From Nocardiopsis flavescens (lineage in GTDB: Bacteria; Actinomycetota; Actinomycetes; Streptosporangiales; Streptosporangiaceae), in NCBI RefSeq assembly GCF_900141985.1, contig NZ_FQZK01000008.1, positions 124,001 through 188,000 of the forward strand: a stretch of 64,000 nucleotides of DNA, read 5' to 3'. Numbering within the stretch: the stretch's first letter is position 1; each line of letters begins with the position of its first letter. Shown one piece after another: positions 1-8,050 of the stretch. The notes under the pieces are model-generated. The model did not search any database. It was not told the DNA's origin and was given only the letters and a program-made list of their open reading frames with translations. The position numbers and the translations under genes are program-made.

Positions 1-490
1 CCTCCAGGGTGCTCAGGGCCCGCTGCCCCCACTTGAGGAAGCGGTAGCGCTCGCGGTTGCGCTCGTACTCGCGGCGGACGTTGAGCAGCGGGGCGTCGGG
101 GCGGGCGAAGAAGTCGGTGGAGACCGAGTGGTCGACCGTCAGCTCGGCGGGGACCGCGCCGTCGACGGCGGCCGGGTCCCCGCCCCGTTCGGCGACGGCG
201 TCGCGCAGGGCGGCCAGGTCCGTCAGGACGGGCACGCCGTTGGTGTCGTGCAGGAAGACCCGCGAGGGGTGGAAGGCGATCTCGTGGGTGCCCGTCCGGC
301 CCTGGACGACCGCCCGGACGTCGTCGGCCGTGACGAGGTCGCCGTCCTCGTGGCGCAGCAGGTTCTCCACCATGACCTTGTGCGCGAAGGGCAGGTCCTC
401 CGTTCCCGGCACGGCGCCGACGTGGAAGAAGTCCACCTCGTTCCCGGCGTACCCGAGCCTGCGTCTGCTGCGGTGTGAATCTAGGGACAT
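1..490 (-). CDS. Aconitase-family hydratase, N-terminal part (cut by window edge)
   Basis: The reverse strand from the ATG at 490 reads into the left edge as the first ~163 residues of an aconitase-type Fe-S hydro-lyase (citrate/isocitrate or a related tricarboxylate). Visible family features are the segment RVFLHDTNGVPVLTDLAA near residue 77, the DHSV turn near residue 119, and NRERYRFLKWGQ near residue 145. An AGGAGGT ribosome site lies just upstream of the ATG. The N-terminus is shorter than in housekeeping AcnA, which suggests a paralogue, perhaps serving a special tricarboxylate pathway; the substrate cannot be read from this fragment. It is divergent from a GntR regulator, and two palindromes lie in the shared promoter region. 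The Fe-S cysteines lie outside the window. Confidence 0.85.
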   Translation of the reverse strand, partial: MSLDSHRSRRRLGYAGNEVDFFHVGAVPGTEDLPFAHKVMVENLLRHEDGDLVTADDVRAVVQGRTGTHEIAFHPSRVFLHDTNGVPVLTDLAALRDAVAERGGDPAAVDGAVPAELTVDHSVSTDFFARPDAPLLNVRREYERNRERYRFLKWGQRALSTLE

Positions 491-502
491 CTGACCTCCT
501 AC

Positions 503-516
503 TAGCCTATAGGCTA
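503..516. promoter_or_regulatory. Perfect 14-bp palindrome, candidate GntR operator
   Basis: TAGCCTATAGGCTA reads the same on both strands and lies 12 bases upstream of the aconitase ATG, between the divergent aconitase and GntR genes. This position suits autorepression plus control of the aconitase. Its assignment to the neighbouring regulator is inferred. Confidence 0.5.
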
Positions 517-519
517 CAC

Positions 520-532
520 GATGTCAGACATC
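520..532. promoter_or_regulatory. Second inverted repeat (6-1-6), candidate GntR operator
   Basis: GATGTC-A-GACATC is a perfect 6-bp inverted repeat around one central base, three bases from the 14-bp palindrome. FCD-type GntR proteins often bind short inverted repeats of this size. Which of the two sites is the real operator cannot be decided from sequence. Confidence 0.45.
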
Positions 533-575
533 GGGCCCGGCCGGTAACCTGGTCCCGCGAAAGGGACGGGGACAC

Positions 576-1256
576 GTGACACCGAAACCGGTTTTCAGCA
601 AGAGCGAGTACGCCTACGAGGAGATCAAGCGGCGCATCCTCACCGACGAACTGCCCCCCGGGGCACCGGTGAGCCAGGAGGGCATCGCCGCCGAACTGGG
701 CGTCTCCACCACACCCGTGCGCGAGGCGCTCAAGCGCCTGGCCACCGAGGGGCTCATGGTGCTGGCCACCCACCGGGACGCCAGGGTCACCGACCTGACC
801 TTCGCCGAGGCCCAGAGCCTGTACGAGGTCCGGCTCACCATCGACCCGCTGGCCGCCCGGTGGGCCGCCGACCGCCGCACCGAGGCGGACGTCGCGGCGC
901 TGCGGGAGGCGGTCGGGGCCCTGCACCCGCTGACCGGCGCCGCGGGCATCGCGGCCCTCACCGCGCACCGGGAGTTCCACCGGGCGGTGTACCGGGCCTC
1001 GCACAACACGCCGCTGATCGAGATCCTCGACGGCCTGTGGGACAAGGCCGACCGGTACCGGCAGTTCACTCTCAAGTACCGCTCCGACTCCGAGGCGGAG
1101 GTCGAGCGCGTGCGCGGGGAGCACCAGGCGCTCGCGGACGCCGTGGCCGACGGCGACGGGGAGCGGGCCGAGGAGGTCATGCGCCTGCACATCTCCCAGA
1201 GCCTGGGACGGCGGGCCATGGAGGAGCTCCGGGCGCGGGAGACCGCCCGGGGCTGA
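576..1256 (+). CDS. GntR-family regulator, FadR/FCD subfamily
   Basis: A 226-residue transcription factor. The N-terminal winged helix spans about residues 8-75 (recognition segment LGVSTTPVREALKRL), followed by an all-helical FCD ligand domain from ~85 to 215 with the His/Asp-type metal-site pattern (HREFHRAV, then HISQSL near the end). GTG at 576 follows a GGGACGGGG purine stretch. It is divergent from the aconitase gene across 85 bp holding two palindromes, so it probably senses a carboxylate and controls that gene. FCD regulators usually bind small organic acids; the effector here is unknown. Confidence 0.9.
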   Translation: MTPKPVFSKSEYAYEEIKRRILTDELPPGAPVSQEGIAAELGVSTTPVREALKRLATEGLMVLATHRDARVTDLTFAEAQSLYEVRLTIDPLAARWAADRRTEADVAALREAVGALHPLTGAAGIAALTAHREFHRAVYRASHNTPLIEILDGLWDKADRYRQFTLKYRSDSEAEVERVRGEHQALADAVADGDGERAEEVMRLHISQSLGRRAMEELRARETARG

Positions 1257-1435
1257 GCCCGGGGCCGGCCGGGACGCCGGGGGTCCGGCGGACGGGGCCT
1301 GGCGAGCGGGAGCGCGGTCACGCCCCGCCGGCCGCCCGGGGACGCGGGGGAACGGCGGCGGGGCCCGCACGGAAACGTCCCCGGCCCTGCCGGGCCGGTC
1401 GCCGACGATCCGTTCCGGCACGGAGCGGGGCCGGG

Positions 1436-1825
1436 TCAGGCCGTTGCGCCGCCGCCGTGGCGAACGCCCCCGGGGTGGCCGGGCAGGAACGACACCACCA
1501 GGCGGATCGGCCCCACCAGGTGCGCGTTGAACGCGGCCAGCTCCTCCGCGGGCACCCACAGCTCCAGGATCGTGCGCCCGCCCGCCTGCCGCACCGGGTA
1601 GCGGGCGGCGAAGTCCGCGTCCACGCCGAAGCGCGTCACGTACCCCGCCCCCGACCGGGGCAGGTTCCAGTCCCGGGCGATGCGCACCGCGTAGTCCTCG
1701 TTGAGGACCGGGTAGAAGATCGGCTGGTCGGGCAGGCGCGGCGGCCACTCCCGCCAGCCCGAGCCGCGCACCAGGTCCAGCTCCTCCGGTCCCGTCGGAC
1801 GCCACAGCGTCATGACACCGGCCAC
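1436..1825 (-). CDS. Small conserved actinobacterial protein of unknown function
   Basis: A 129-residue soluble protein starting with GTG at 1825, 8 bases after an AAGGGGG ribosome site; an internal ATG at 1813 is the alternative start. The core (WRPTGPEELDLV, IFYPVLNEDYAVRIARDWN, a YVTRF strand) looks like a protein often labelled ADP-ribosylation/crystallin J1 in actinomycetes, but I see no glycohydrolase active-site pattern, so that label is not evidence of activity. The last ~12 residues are Gly/His/Ala-rich and look dispensable. It stands alone, convergent with the GntR gene. Confidence 0.7.
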   Translation of the reverse strand: MAGVMTLWRPTGPEELDLVRGSGWREWPPRLPDQPIFYPVLNEDYAVRIARDWNLPRSGAGYVTRFGVDADFAARYPVRQAGGRTILELWVPAEELAAFNAHLVGPIRLVVSFLPGHPGGVRHGGGATA

Positions 1826-1897
1826 ACCGACCGCCCCCTTCGTCGCTTCCGCGCGGATCGGCGACCCCGCGCGGCCAGGAGCTTAGGGATTCCATGG

Positions 1898-1918
1898 CCG
1901 GGTCCGCACCCGGTTTTT
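1898..1918 (+). terminator. Intrinsic terminator-like hairpin with T5 tail
   Basis: CCGGGT-CCGC-ACCCGG followed directly by TTTTT on the plus strand. A U tail is unusual in this GC-rich genome. No plus-strand gene lies immediately upstream, so it may stop antisense readthrough under the gene at 1436-1825. Confidence 0.45.
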
Positions 1919-2075
1919 ACCACGGGGGGAGAAAATCCCCGGAGCCACGGGGAACACAGGAACTGTACAAAGCGTTCTCACAGGTGAAGCGCCCCGAACC
2001 CCGGACCTCGAAACCCCGCCGTCCCCGATCCCGCACCCGCCGCAGCAGGTCCCGAAGGCGCCTCACCGTACATCA

Positions 2076-2222
2076 CAGACCAAGCGCGAACGTGCGCGTC
2101 GTGTCGGCAATGGGGGTTTCCGGCACGAATCCATCGCCACGTTCGCCTTCCCAGCGGCCGGACCGCACTCAGTGCTTCTGGCCGCGCCCGCCGGGCCCGT
2201 GTTGGGGGACACGGGCCCGGCC
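2076..2222 (+). repeat. Intergenic repeat, copy 1, with terminal hairpin
   Basis: About 147 bp that closely matches 4141-4290, including the shared block CCACGTTCGCCTTCCCAGCG. It ends in a hairpin with 11-bp arms (2192-2202 and 2209-2219) around TGGGGG. A second short match upstream (1973-1988 against 4084-4099) suggests a longer element of 210-250 bp with a diverged middle. Neither copy encodes a protein. Confidence 0.75.
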
Positions 2223-2282
2223 TGTGTCCGGGGTCCGCCGCACCGCGGCGGGCCCCGGACCTCTCTCCCCGGCGCCGGCGGG

Positions 2283-2722
2283 TCAGGTGACGGCGTGGTC
2301 GTCGATCGCCGAACCCGTCCCCGGCGGAGGTGATCTGCGGGTCCTCCACCCCGGCACCGCCCCCGGTGTCGGTGAACTCCACCCGGACCTCCCAGTCGCC
2401 GGAGGCGTACTCCGCCGGGACGGGGGCGCCGTCGGCGTCCACCGCCACCCGGCCGGGGGTGCCGTAGGAGGCGGAGCGGTCCGCGGTCCGGTCGGCGCCG
2501 ATGTCGGTGGCGATGCCGAAGTCGACGATCCGCGGGCCGTCCGGTGCGAGCACCACGTTCCCGGGTGTGATGTCGCGGTGGGCGATCCCGGCCGCGTGCA
2601 GGGCGGCCAGGCCGCCCTCCGCGGTGCCGACGGCGAACGCCCGGAGCATCTCGCCCTCCAGCGGACCGAACGCCCGCACGTGGGCGCGCAGGTCGCACCC
2701 GGGGACGTACTCGAAGGCCTCC
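2283..2722 (-). pseudogene. Serine/threonine protein kinase remnant
   Basis: The minus strand just after the lhgO stop encodes the middle of a Hanks-type kinase: FEYVPGCDLRAHV (hinge), HRDITPGN (catalytic loop, with Thr where Lys is usual) and IVDFGIA (DFG). The whole N-lobe with its glycine loop and VAIK lysine is missing. After SYGTPG the activation loop jumps straight to what looks like the C-terminal extracellular domain of such a kinase (AEYASGDWEVRVEFTDTG), so the rest of the C-lobe is gone. A frameshift near 2315 then separates this from a plausible natural end (IDDHAVT, stop at 2283). Two deletions plus a frameshift make it non-functional. It abuts repeat copy 1. Confidence 0.75.
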
Positions 2723-3934
2723 CTAGGGTGCGCCGCCCCGGTCCCCGTCCAGGGCGTCGGCGATGTGCTCGGCGATGGCCATGCAGGAGGTGGCCGCGGG
2801 CGAGGGGGCGTTGCGCACGGCGGTGACGGGCCCCACCCGGTGGATGCGGAAGTCGTCCACGAGGGAGCCGTCGCGGTCCAGCGCCTGGGCGCGCACCCCT
2901 GAGCCGGCGCGCACGACGTCGGCGGGGCCGATACCGGGGATGTAGCGGCGGGCCGACCGCATGTACGCCCGCGTGGAGAGGGAGCCGTGCGCCTCGGCGA
3001 GCCCGGTGCGCCAGTGGCGCCGCGCCAGGGTCCAGAACCCGGGCCAGGCCAGGGTGTCGCGCAGGTCCGCGAGGCGGATGTCGGAGCGCCGGTAGCCCTC
3101 GCGGGCCAGCGCCAGGACGGCATTGGGGCCCACCTCCACGTCGCCGGAGACACGGCGGGTGAAGTGCACGCCCAGGAAGGGGTAGCGGGGGTCGGGCACC
3201 GGGTAGACGAGGCCGCGCACCAGGGCGGCCTTCTCCGGGCGCACGAGCATGTACTCGCCGCGGAACGGCACGATCCGGGGCTCCGCGCCGTCCCCGGCGG
3301 CGCGGGCGACCCGGTCGGCGTGCAGCCCGGCGCAGACGACGAGCCGGTCGACGCGCAGGTCCCGGCCCCCCGCGGTGACGCGCGCCCCGTCGCCGTCGGA
3401 CACCGCGGCGGTGACCGGCGCGCCGAGCCGGATCTCTCCCCCGGCGGCGGCGACGTCGGCGGCGAAGGAGCGGGCGATCCGGGTGTAGTCGGTGATGGCG
3501 GTGCGGGGGGAGTGCAGGGCGGCCAGGCCGGCCGCGGCGGGCTCGACCTCCCGGATTCCCTCGGGGCCCAGGCGGCGCAGGCCGGGAACGGCGTTGCGGT
3601 CGGCGCGGGCGTGCAGGGCGTCCAGCCGGGCCTCCTCGTCCGGGGTGAGGGCGACGACGAGCTTGCCGCACTCCTCGTAGGGCAGCCCCCGGTCGGCGCA
3701 GTAGTCGCGGAGCAGGCCCCGGCCCCGGGTGCACAGGCGGGCCTTGAGGCCGCCGGGCGCGTAGTAGAGGCCCGCGTGCACCACGCCGGAGTTGCGGCCG
3801 GTCTGGTGGGCGGCCACCCGGTCCTCCTTCTCCAGCACGACGACGCGGGTGCCGGGGCGGCGCAGGGCGAGTTCGCGGGCGGTGGCGAGTCCGACGATCC
3901 CGGCGCCGACGACGCCGATGGTCCGGTCGGCCAT
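2723..3934 (-). CDS. lhgO: L-2-hydroxyglutarate oxidase
   Basis: A 403-residue FAD enzyme of the DAO fold that oxidises L-2-hydroxyglutarate to 2-oxoglutarate, usually passing electrons to the membrane quinone pool. The N-terminus has the dinucleotide motif GAGIVGLATARELA (residues ~8-21) and the family signature HQTGRNSGVVHAGLYY (~43-58). The C-terminal part carries RAGSGVRAQA and the final FAD-contacting segment. ATG at 3934 follows GGAGGACCGCCCACC. Length fits the family (~400). The stop abuts the kinase remnant, suggesting that a deletion joined the two. It lies between the two copies of the intergenic repeat. Confidence 0.92.
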   Translation of the reverse strand: MADRTIGVVGAGIVGLATARELALRRPGTRVVVLEKEDRVAAHQTGRNSGVVHAGLYYAPGGLKARLCTRGRGLLRDYCADRGLPYEECGKLVVALTPDEEARLDALHARADRNAVPGLRRLGPEGIREVEPAAAGLAALHSPRTAITDYTRIARSFAADVAAAGGEIRLGAPVTAAVSDGDGARVTAGGRDLRVDRLVVCAGLHADRVARAAGDGAEPRIVPFRGEYMLVRPEKAALVRGLVYPVPDPRYPFLGVHFTRRVSGDVEVGPNAVLALAREGYRRSDIRLADLRDTLAWPGFWTLARRHWRTGLAEAHGSLSTRAYMRSARRYIPGIGPADVVRAGSGVRAQALDRDGSLVDDFRIHRVGPVTAVRNAPSPAATSCMAIAEHIADALDGDRGGAP

Positions 3935-4592
3935 GGTGGGCGGTCCTCCCCGTGTCCGGCGGTGCGCCCGTTCCCGGGGCGTCCCCGACGCTACCGCGCG
4001 GCCCCGGGGGCGCGGGGTACAAAAGTGTGACCTGGACATCTCCCGGCGAACGTGCTAGTCGGGAACATCCGGCCGCTCCGGCACGTTCTCTCAGGTGAAC
4101 GCGGACGGAACCCGCAAGGGGACGTCGGGCGTGACAACGACAGACCATGCGCGAACGTGAGCGCTCGTGCCGGCGATGGGGGTTTCCGGCACGTACCCGA
4201 CCGCCACGTTCGCCTTCCCAGCGGCCGGACCGCACCCTGTGCACACCGGCCGCGCCCACCGGGCCCGTGTTGGGGGACATGGGCCCGGCCCGTGCCCGGG
4301 AGTGCGCCGTCCCCACCCGACGGCGCCCCCGGGCACACCCCTGTCCGGGCCCTGTGCCGGTCTCCTGCCAACCGTCCGCCCGCTCCCGCGAAAGCCTCCC
4401 ATGCGGCTCCCGCCGCGCGGCACACGTACGGCCCCGGTGGCGGGTCGGTACACGGTCGCGGGTGAAGCACGGCGCACCCGCTCGTGGTGGTATCGCTCCG
4501 GTCGGAGCGTCCGCTCAGGTCACCGCCTCGGCGGATGATGCCGGGGACCGTACCGGCCTGCACCCGGACCGCGGCCAACGGGGCCCAGGGCG
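3935..4592. other. Gene-free stretch with repeat copy 2 and an inverted repeat
   Basis: No convincing coding frame. It holds the lhgO leader, a separated inverted repeat (GAACGTGC at 4048-4055 against GCACGTTC at 4081-4088) and repeat copy 2. The remaining ~300 bp up to 4592 shows nothing further. Confidence 0.6.
4141..4290 (+). repeat. Intergenic repeat, copy 2, with terminal hairpin
   Basis: About 150 bp matching 2076-2222. Its hairpin (arms 4260-4270 and 4277-4287) differs from copy 1 by one base, turning a G-C pair into a G-U pair if the plus strand is transcribed and into an A-C mismatch on the other strand. The two copies bracket the kinase remnant and lhgO as direct repeats 2.07 kb apart. 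Confidence 0.75.
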
Positions 4593-4650
4593 GTGAGAGG
4601 ATTCCGGGATGTCCCACGCATCCCACACAAAACGGCTTTTCGAGACCTGA

Positions 4651-5240
4651 ACGCCCGCGCGCATCGGCCGAGCCCTCCTGCATACCGCGGCGCTCCTCCT
4701 GAGCTCGGCGGCGGCGGTGGTGGGGACGCTCATCGTGTTCTCACCCGTCGCGGCCGGGGCGCGGCGGTCGTCGTGCTCGCCCTGATCGCGTGCCAGGTGC
4801 CCCGCCGCGACGGCACACCCCTGGTCCGCGCACGATGAACGGGAGCCCGGATCGGGCGGTCAGGACCGCCGCCCGGGCCGTGGCCGCCGCGACGGCCGCA
4901 GCCGTCTTCGCCGGACTGCTGTCGCCCTGGTACCGGCCCCCGGCCTCCGGGGCGACCCTGTGCGCGCGGCCCACCGTTCATCAGGGCGCCGACGATGACC
5001 GGCCGGACGCGCGCCCGCTGGACCAGCGCGTCGCCGGGCACGAGGACGCTCCGGTGCTGGACGCCACCGCGGACCTCTTCGCTCAGATCGCTTCGAACCG
5101 CCCCGTGGAAACGGTGATGTCCGGCCTCCCCGCCGCCGTGGAAGGAACGCCGGGCACCGCTCGGAGCGGGGTCCGGCGCCCGCCCACGGAGGGAGCCGTG
5201 CGCCCCCGCACCGACCACCGGTGCCCGACCCGAGTCCGGG
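4651..5240 (+). pseudogene. Probable remnants of one or two small membrane-protein genes
   Basis: Frame 4651-4785 has a hydrophobic helix (ALLHTAALLLSSAAAVVGTL) but no start codon after its upstream stop. A different frame continues with AVVVLALIACQVPRRDGTPL to a TGA at 4836-4838, as if a frameshift split one gene. That TGA overlaps an ATG at 4835 (ATGA), opening a third frame that begins MNGSPDRAVRTAARAVAAAT, has another hydrophobic segment, and then runs without a stop into the gene on the opposite strand. Codon bias favours each frame only locally. I read this as a decayed, once coupled gene pair; the function is unknown. Confidence 0.3.
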
Positions 5241-5450
5241 TCAGGGGTGGCGGCGCAGCGTCCACAGCAGCCAGTTCCCCTCGCTCGCGCACGAGGCCAC
5301 GTCCCACCCCTGGGAGCCGAGCTCCGAGAGCACGGCGACGACCTCGCCGTAGGTGCCCGAGAGCATCCGCTCCTCGCCCCCCGGCAGGTTCACCCGGATG
5401 GACCCCTCGGTCCAGATCCACTCGACCACCGAGAACTCATAGGAGAACAC
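5241..5450 (-). CDS. DUF4177-like small protein
   Basis: A 69-residue protein with GTG start at 5450 behind GAGAGGTGG. It reads as alternating strands and one helix: MFSYEFSVVEWIW at the start, then EVVAVLSELGSQGWDVAS and WLLWTLRR at the end. The helix 'LxELGxxGWxxxS' followed by a final hydrophobic strand is the pattern of DUF4177-type proteins. No catalytic residues stand out. It is isolated, with decayed sequence downstream. Confidence 0.65.
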   Translation of the reverse strand: MFSYEFSVVEWIWTEGSIRVNLPGGEERMLSGTYGEVVAVLSELGSQGWDVASCASEGNWLLWTLRRHP

Positions 5451-5853
5451 GGACCCACCTCTCGCTCAGCCGGCACAAGGACGGGCATCCGCCGCACCCG
5501 TCCCACGGGGGCGGTCGCGGCACCGAAGCCGCCCCCTATACGTCTCGGACGGACCAGCGGTCACCGGTGGTGCCCGGGTCCGGGAGCGCCGCCGCCGGGC
5601 CCCGCTTCCCGTGTGCATGGCTTCTCCCACGGGTCGGCACCCGCCCGATGCACGGCCCCGCCCGCGGGTCGGCTCCGGCACGGGGTCGAGGAGCACCGGA
5701 ACAGTGCTCCGCGCTGCGGCTCCTCGGCCCGGCCACTGACCGGTGGGGGCAGGCCTGCGAACCCGTGGCCGTGCCCCGCCCCCGTCCGGGCACCGGCTCC
5801 TCGGCCGTGCCGGCGCCGCCACCCGGACGGGTGGCGGCACGGAGGTTCTCCCG
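5451..5853. other. Gene-free stretch between two minus-strand genes
   Basis: About 400 bp without a coding frame. It holds the leader of the DUF4177-like gene near 5460 and a terminator hairpin at 5815-5838. Nothing else was recognised. Confidence 0.5.
5815..5838 (-). terminator. Strong hairpin downstream of the propeller membrane protein
   Basis: GCCGCCACCCG-GA-CGGGTGGCGGC has perfect 11-bp arms and lies 15 bp beyond the stop of the gene at 5854-7638. There is no T tract, as is usual for actinobacterial hairpin terminators. Confidence 0.6.
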
Positions 5854-7638
5854 TCAGGGCAGGGCGTGGAACGTGGAGGCGGAACCGGTGCGGACCGCGA
5901 CGCCGTTGCCGGTGAACGTGACCAGCTCCGCGTACAAGGGGTTCTCCGGTCGCCTCACGACGCCCCCGGTGTCCAGGACCGCGCCGCTGCCGAGGTGGAG
6001 CCGGCCGTCCAGCTCGTACCGCCGCACGGAGCAGCCGGCCATGAAAAGGTCCGAGTCGAAGACCGAGGCGACCGTGCCGTCCTCGGCGCGGACGACGACG
6101 GCCCGGTGTTCGGCCCTCGCACCGTCCAGAGCGACGAAGTGCCCGTCGAAACCCCGGTGGCTCACGACCCCGAAGTCCTCGTCCTGCCCCCTGCACTGGT
6201 CGAAGGTCGACCCGACGACGGGCTCCCCCTCTGCCAGCGGGCCGGTGCCCTCGGAGTCCCACAGGGGCGCGCCGTCCGCGCCGTGCGCGGCCAGTAGATA
6301 CCTCTCGTGCCGTTGGCGGTCCCCCGTCCCGTCCGCGGAGGAAGGGCCGAAGGCGAGAACGGTGACGTCCTCGACGTGCAGGAGCCCGGAGAGCGTGCGG
6401 TCCAGGTCCACGGGGGCGGCGACGGCGGCGAGGCGCTCACCCGAGTCGACCGCGTAGCTGGAGTAGCCGTGGCCGGACCAGACCGTGGCCCGGCCGTCAC
6501 CGAGCAGCATCCGGTCCTGGTCGGGGTCCGCGACACCGGCGGAGGAGTCCCAGCTGTGGGCCGCCACCCTGGCGACGAGCCCTCCGTCAGCGGCGTCGTA
6601 GAGGCCCCAGTGGTGGCCGTCGCGGCTGTCGCGGGCGGCGAATCGCGCGGTCTCGTGCGGATCGCTCACCAGGTTCCAGAGTCCCCGGCCGCACCAGCGC
6701 AGCCTTCCGGTGGCGGCTTCGTAGCCGACGGCCAGGCCGTGGGCCTGCGGGCGGCCACCGTCCCCGTCCCCGTCCCCGGGGACGCGGTACTCGGCGATCA
6801 CCGTGTCGCCGACCTGGTGGAGTCGGCCCGGCTCGTACTCCGGGCCCGGGAGGGAGGCACCGCGCACGCTGCGCAGACGGCCGGTGCCCACGTGCCACAG
6901 GGCCCGGCCGTCGTCGGCGGCGCGCACGACGAAGCCCTCCCCGCCGGACAGCACCACGGTGTCCCGGTGCCCGGCCACCACGCGCTCGCCTTCCGGGACG
7001 GCCCATCGCGCGGGCCCGACCAGGTGCTCGGGGTCGGTGTCCGCGGCGGGCGGGGCGGCATCTGCCCACCGGGAACCGCTCCAGGGGGCGGTGGAGGGGA
7101 GCACGCAGTCCACGGCCGCCCTGATCGGTTCGGGGTGCAGCGGGAAGGCCAGGCCGAGGAGCAGCAGGGCGGCCACGCCCGTGGCCAGCCAGCGCAGGCG
7201 GCGGCCGGTGGCGGCACGGTGGTGGGGTTCCCCGGTCAGCCGGATCCAGTGCTTCAGTCGGATCAGCACCAGGAGCGCCGTGAGCAGGATCGGGGCCAGG
7301 AGGGCGTGCCCGGGAACGATGAGGAACAGGGCCGCGACCAGGACCGTGACCAGGAGCAGGTCCCACAGGACGATCGCGGCACCGCTCGGGCGCAGCGGGC
7401 GCCACGGCAGGTCCCCGGGGGCGAGGAACACCAGGCACAGGAAGCACAGGGCCGCGCCTGCGGCGATCGCGGCCAGGGGCGGGACCAGCCCCCACAGCGC
7501 CCACGGCACGGCCCCCGGAGCGGCCAGGCGTACCGCCCACCAGGACACGGCGTGGGCGAGAGAGGGACCGGCGCCCGTGGCGGACGGGACGTCGGCGGGA
7601 GCGGTCGGCTCCTGGGGGGAAGAGGGTTCGGCGGGCAT
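5854..7638 (-). CDS. Membrane-anchored PQQ-type beta-propeller protein
   Basis: About 594 residues from ATG at 7638 (GTG at 7653 is an alternative). After a Pro-rich cytoplasmic tail come four hydrophobic segments around residues 35-165, including AIVLWDLLLVTVLVAALFLI and WLATGVAALLLLGLAF. A large outer domain (~185-594) follows, with propeller blades of the 'GxxxAxDxxxGxxxW' kind (VVRAADDGRALWHVGTG, GYEAATGRLRWCG, LLAAHGADGAPLWDSEG). Such domains sense or scaffold rather than catalyse; no PQQ-enzyme residues are visible. It is divergent from another membrane propeller protein at 8051, and a propeller lipoprotein follows that one, so the three may form a surface system. Confidence 0.7.
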   Translation of the reverse strand: MPAEPSSPQEPTAPADVPSATGAGPSLAHAVSWWAVRLAAPGAVPWALWGLVPPLAAIAAGAALCFLCLVFLAPGDLPWRPLRPSGAAIVLWDLLLVTVLVAALFLIVPGHALLAPILLTALLVLIRLKHWIRLTGEPHHRAATGRRLRWLATGVAALLLLGLAFPLHPEPIRAAVDCVLPSTAPWSGSRWADAAPPAADTDPEHLVGPARWAVPEGERVVAGHRDTVVLSGGEGFVVRAADDGRALWHVGTGRLRSVRGASLPGPEYEPGRLHQVGDTVIAEYRVPGDGDGDGGRPQAHGLAVGYEAATGRLRWCGRGLWNLVSDPHETARFAARDSRDGHHWGLYDAADGGLVARVAAHSWDSSAGVADPDQDRMLLGDGRATVWSGHGYSSYAVDSGERLAAVAAPVDLDRTLSGLLHVEDVTVLAFGPSSADGTGDRQRHERYLLAAHGADGAPLWDSEGTGPLAEGEPVVGSTFDQCRGQDEDFGVVSHRGFDGHFVALDGARAEHRAVVVRAEDGTVASVFDSDLFMAGCSVRRYELDGRLHLGSGAVLDTGGVVRRPENPLYAELVTFTGNGVAVRTGSASTFHALP

Positions 7639-8050
7639 GGGGGGCTTTCTCACGGGGGAACGGGGGAAGGGGTTCGGTGATCGTCGGGGACACCCTTTCT
7701 ATCGCCCACCGGGACGGAACCGTTCACCGCCGGCAGGGGGAGGGCTGCCGCGGCGTGTGGCGGTGGCCCCTCCCCGGTTCACCGGCCGGTGGTGAGCGCC
7801 TCCGGGGCGGGTCCTGTCCACGCCGGTGGGCGGAGTGCGGCGACGGGTGGCGCCGAGGCCGAGGTGTGGGGGCCTGTGTTCCCGGCCAGGCCTCGAAACG
7901 TCCGTCCCCTGCGGCCGGCCGCCTCTCCCGACGCGCCGGGGAGTGCTGCTACCCGGCCTGCCCACCGGACACGGCGCTGAGTGGCAGCGGGGGAAACCGC
8001 CCAGTAGTTTGTACTCCGTCCCCCGGCCGCCGAACCATCCCGAGGTCCCC
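7639..8050. other. Divergent promoter region between two membrane-protein genes
   Basis: About 400 bp with no convincing coding frame. The AT-poor run is broken by AGTAGTTTGTACTCC near 8003-8017, a possible -10 area for the plus-strand gene. No operator-grade palindrome was found. Confidence 0.4.

Larger units (their letters stand above)
1826..2282. other. Gene-free stretch holding repeat copy 1 and a T-tailed hairpin
   Basis: No credible reading frame. It contains an intrinsic-terminator-like hairpin (1898-1918), the start of a repeat family (from about 1973) and its conserved core (2076-2222). The GC-rich hairpin inside the core could end minus-strand transcripts coming from lhgO. Confidence 0.6.
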
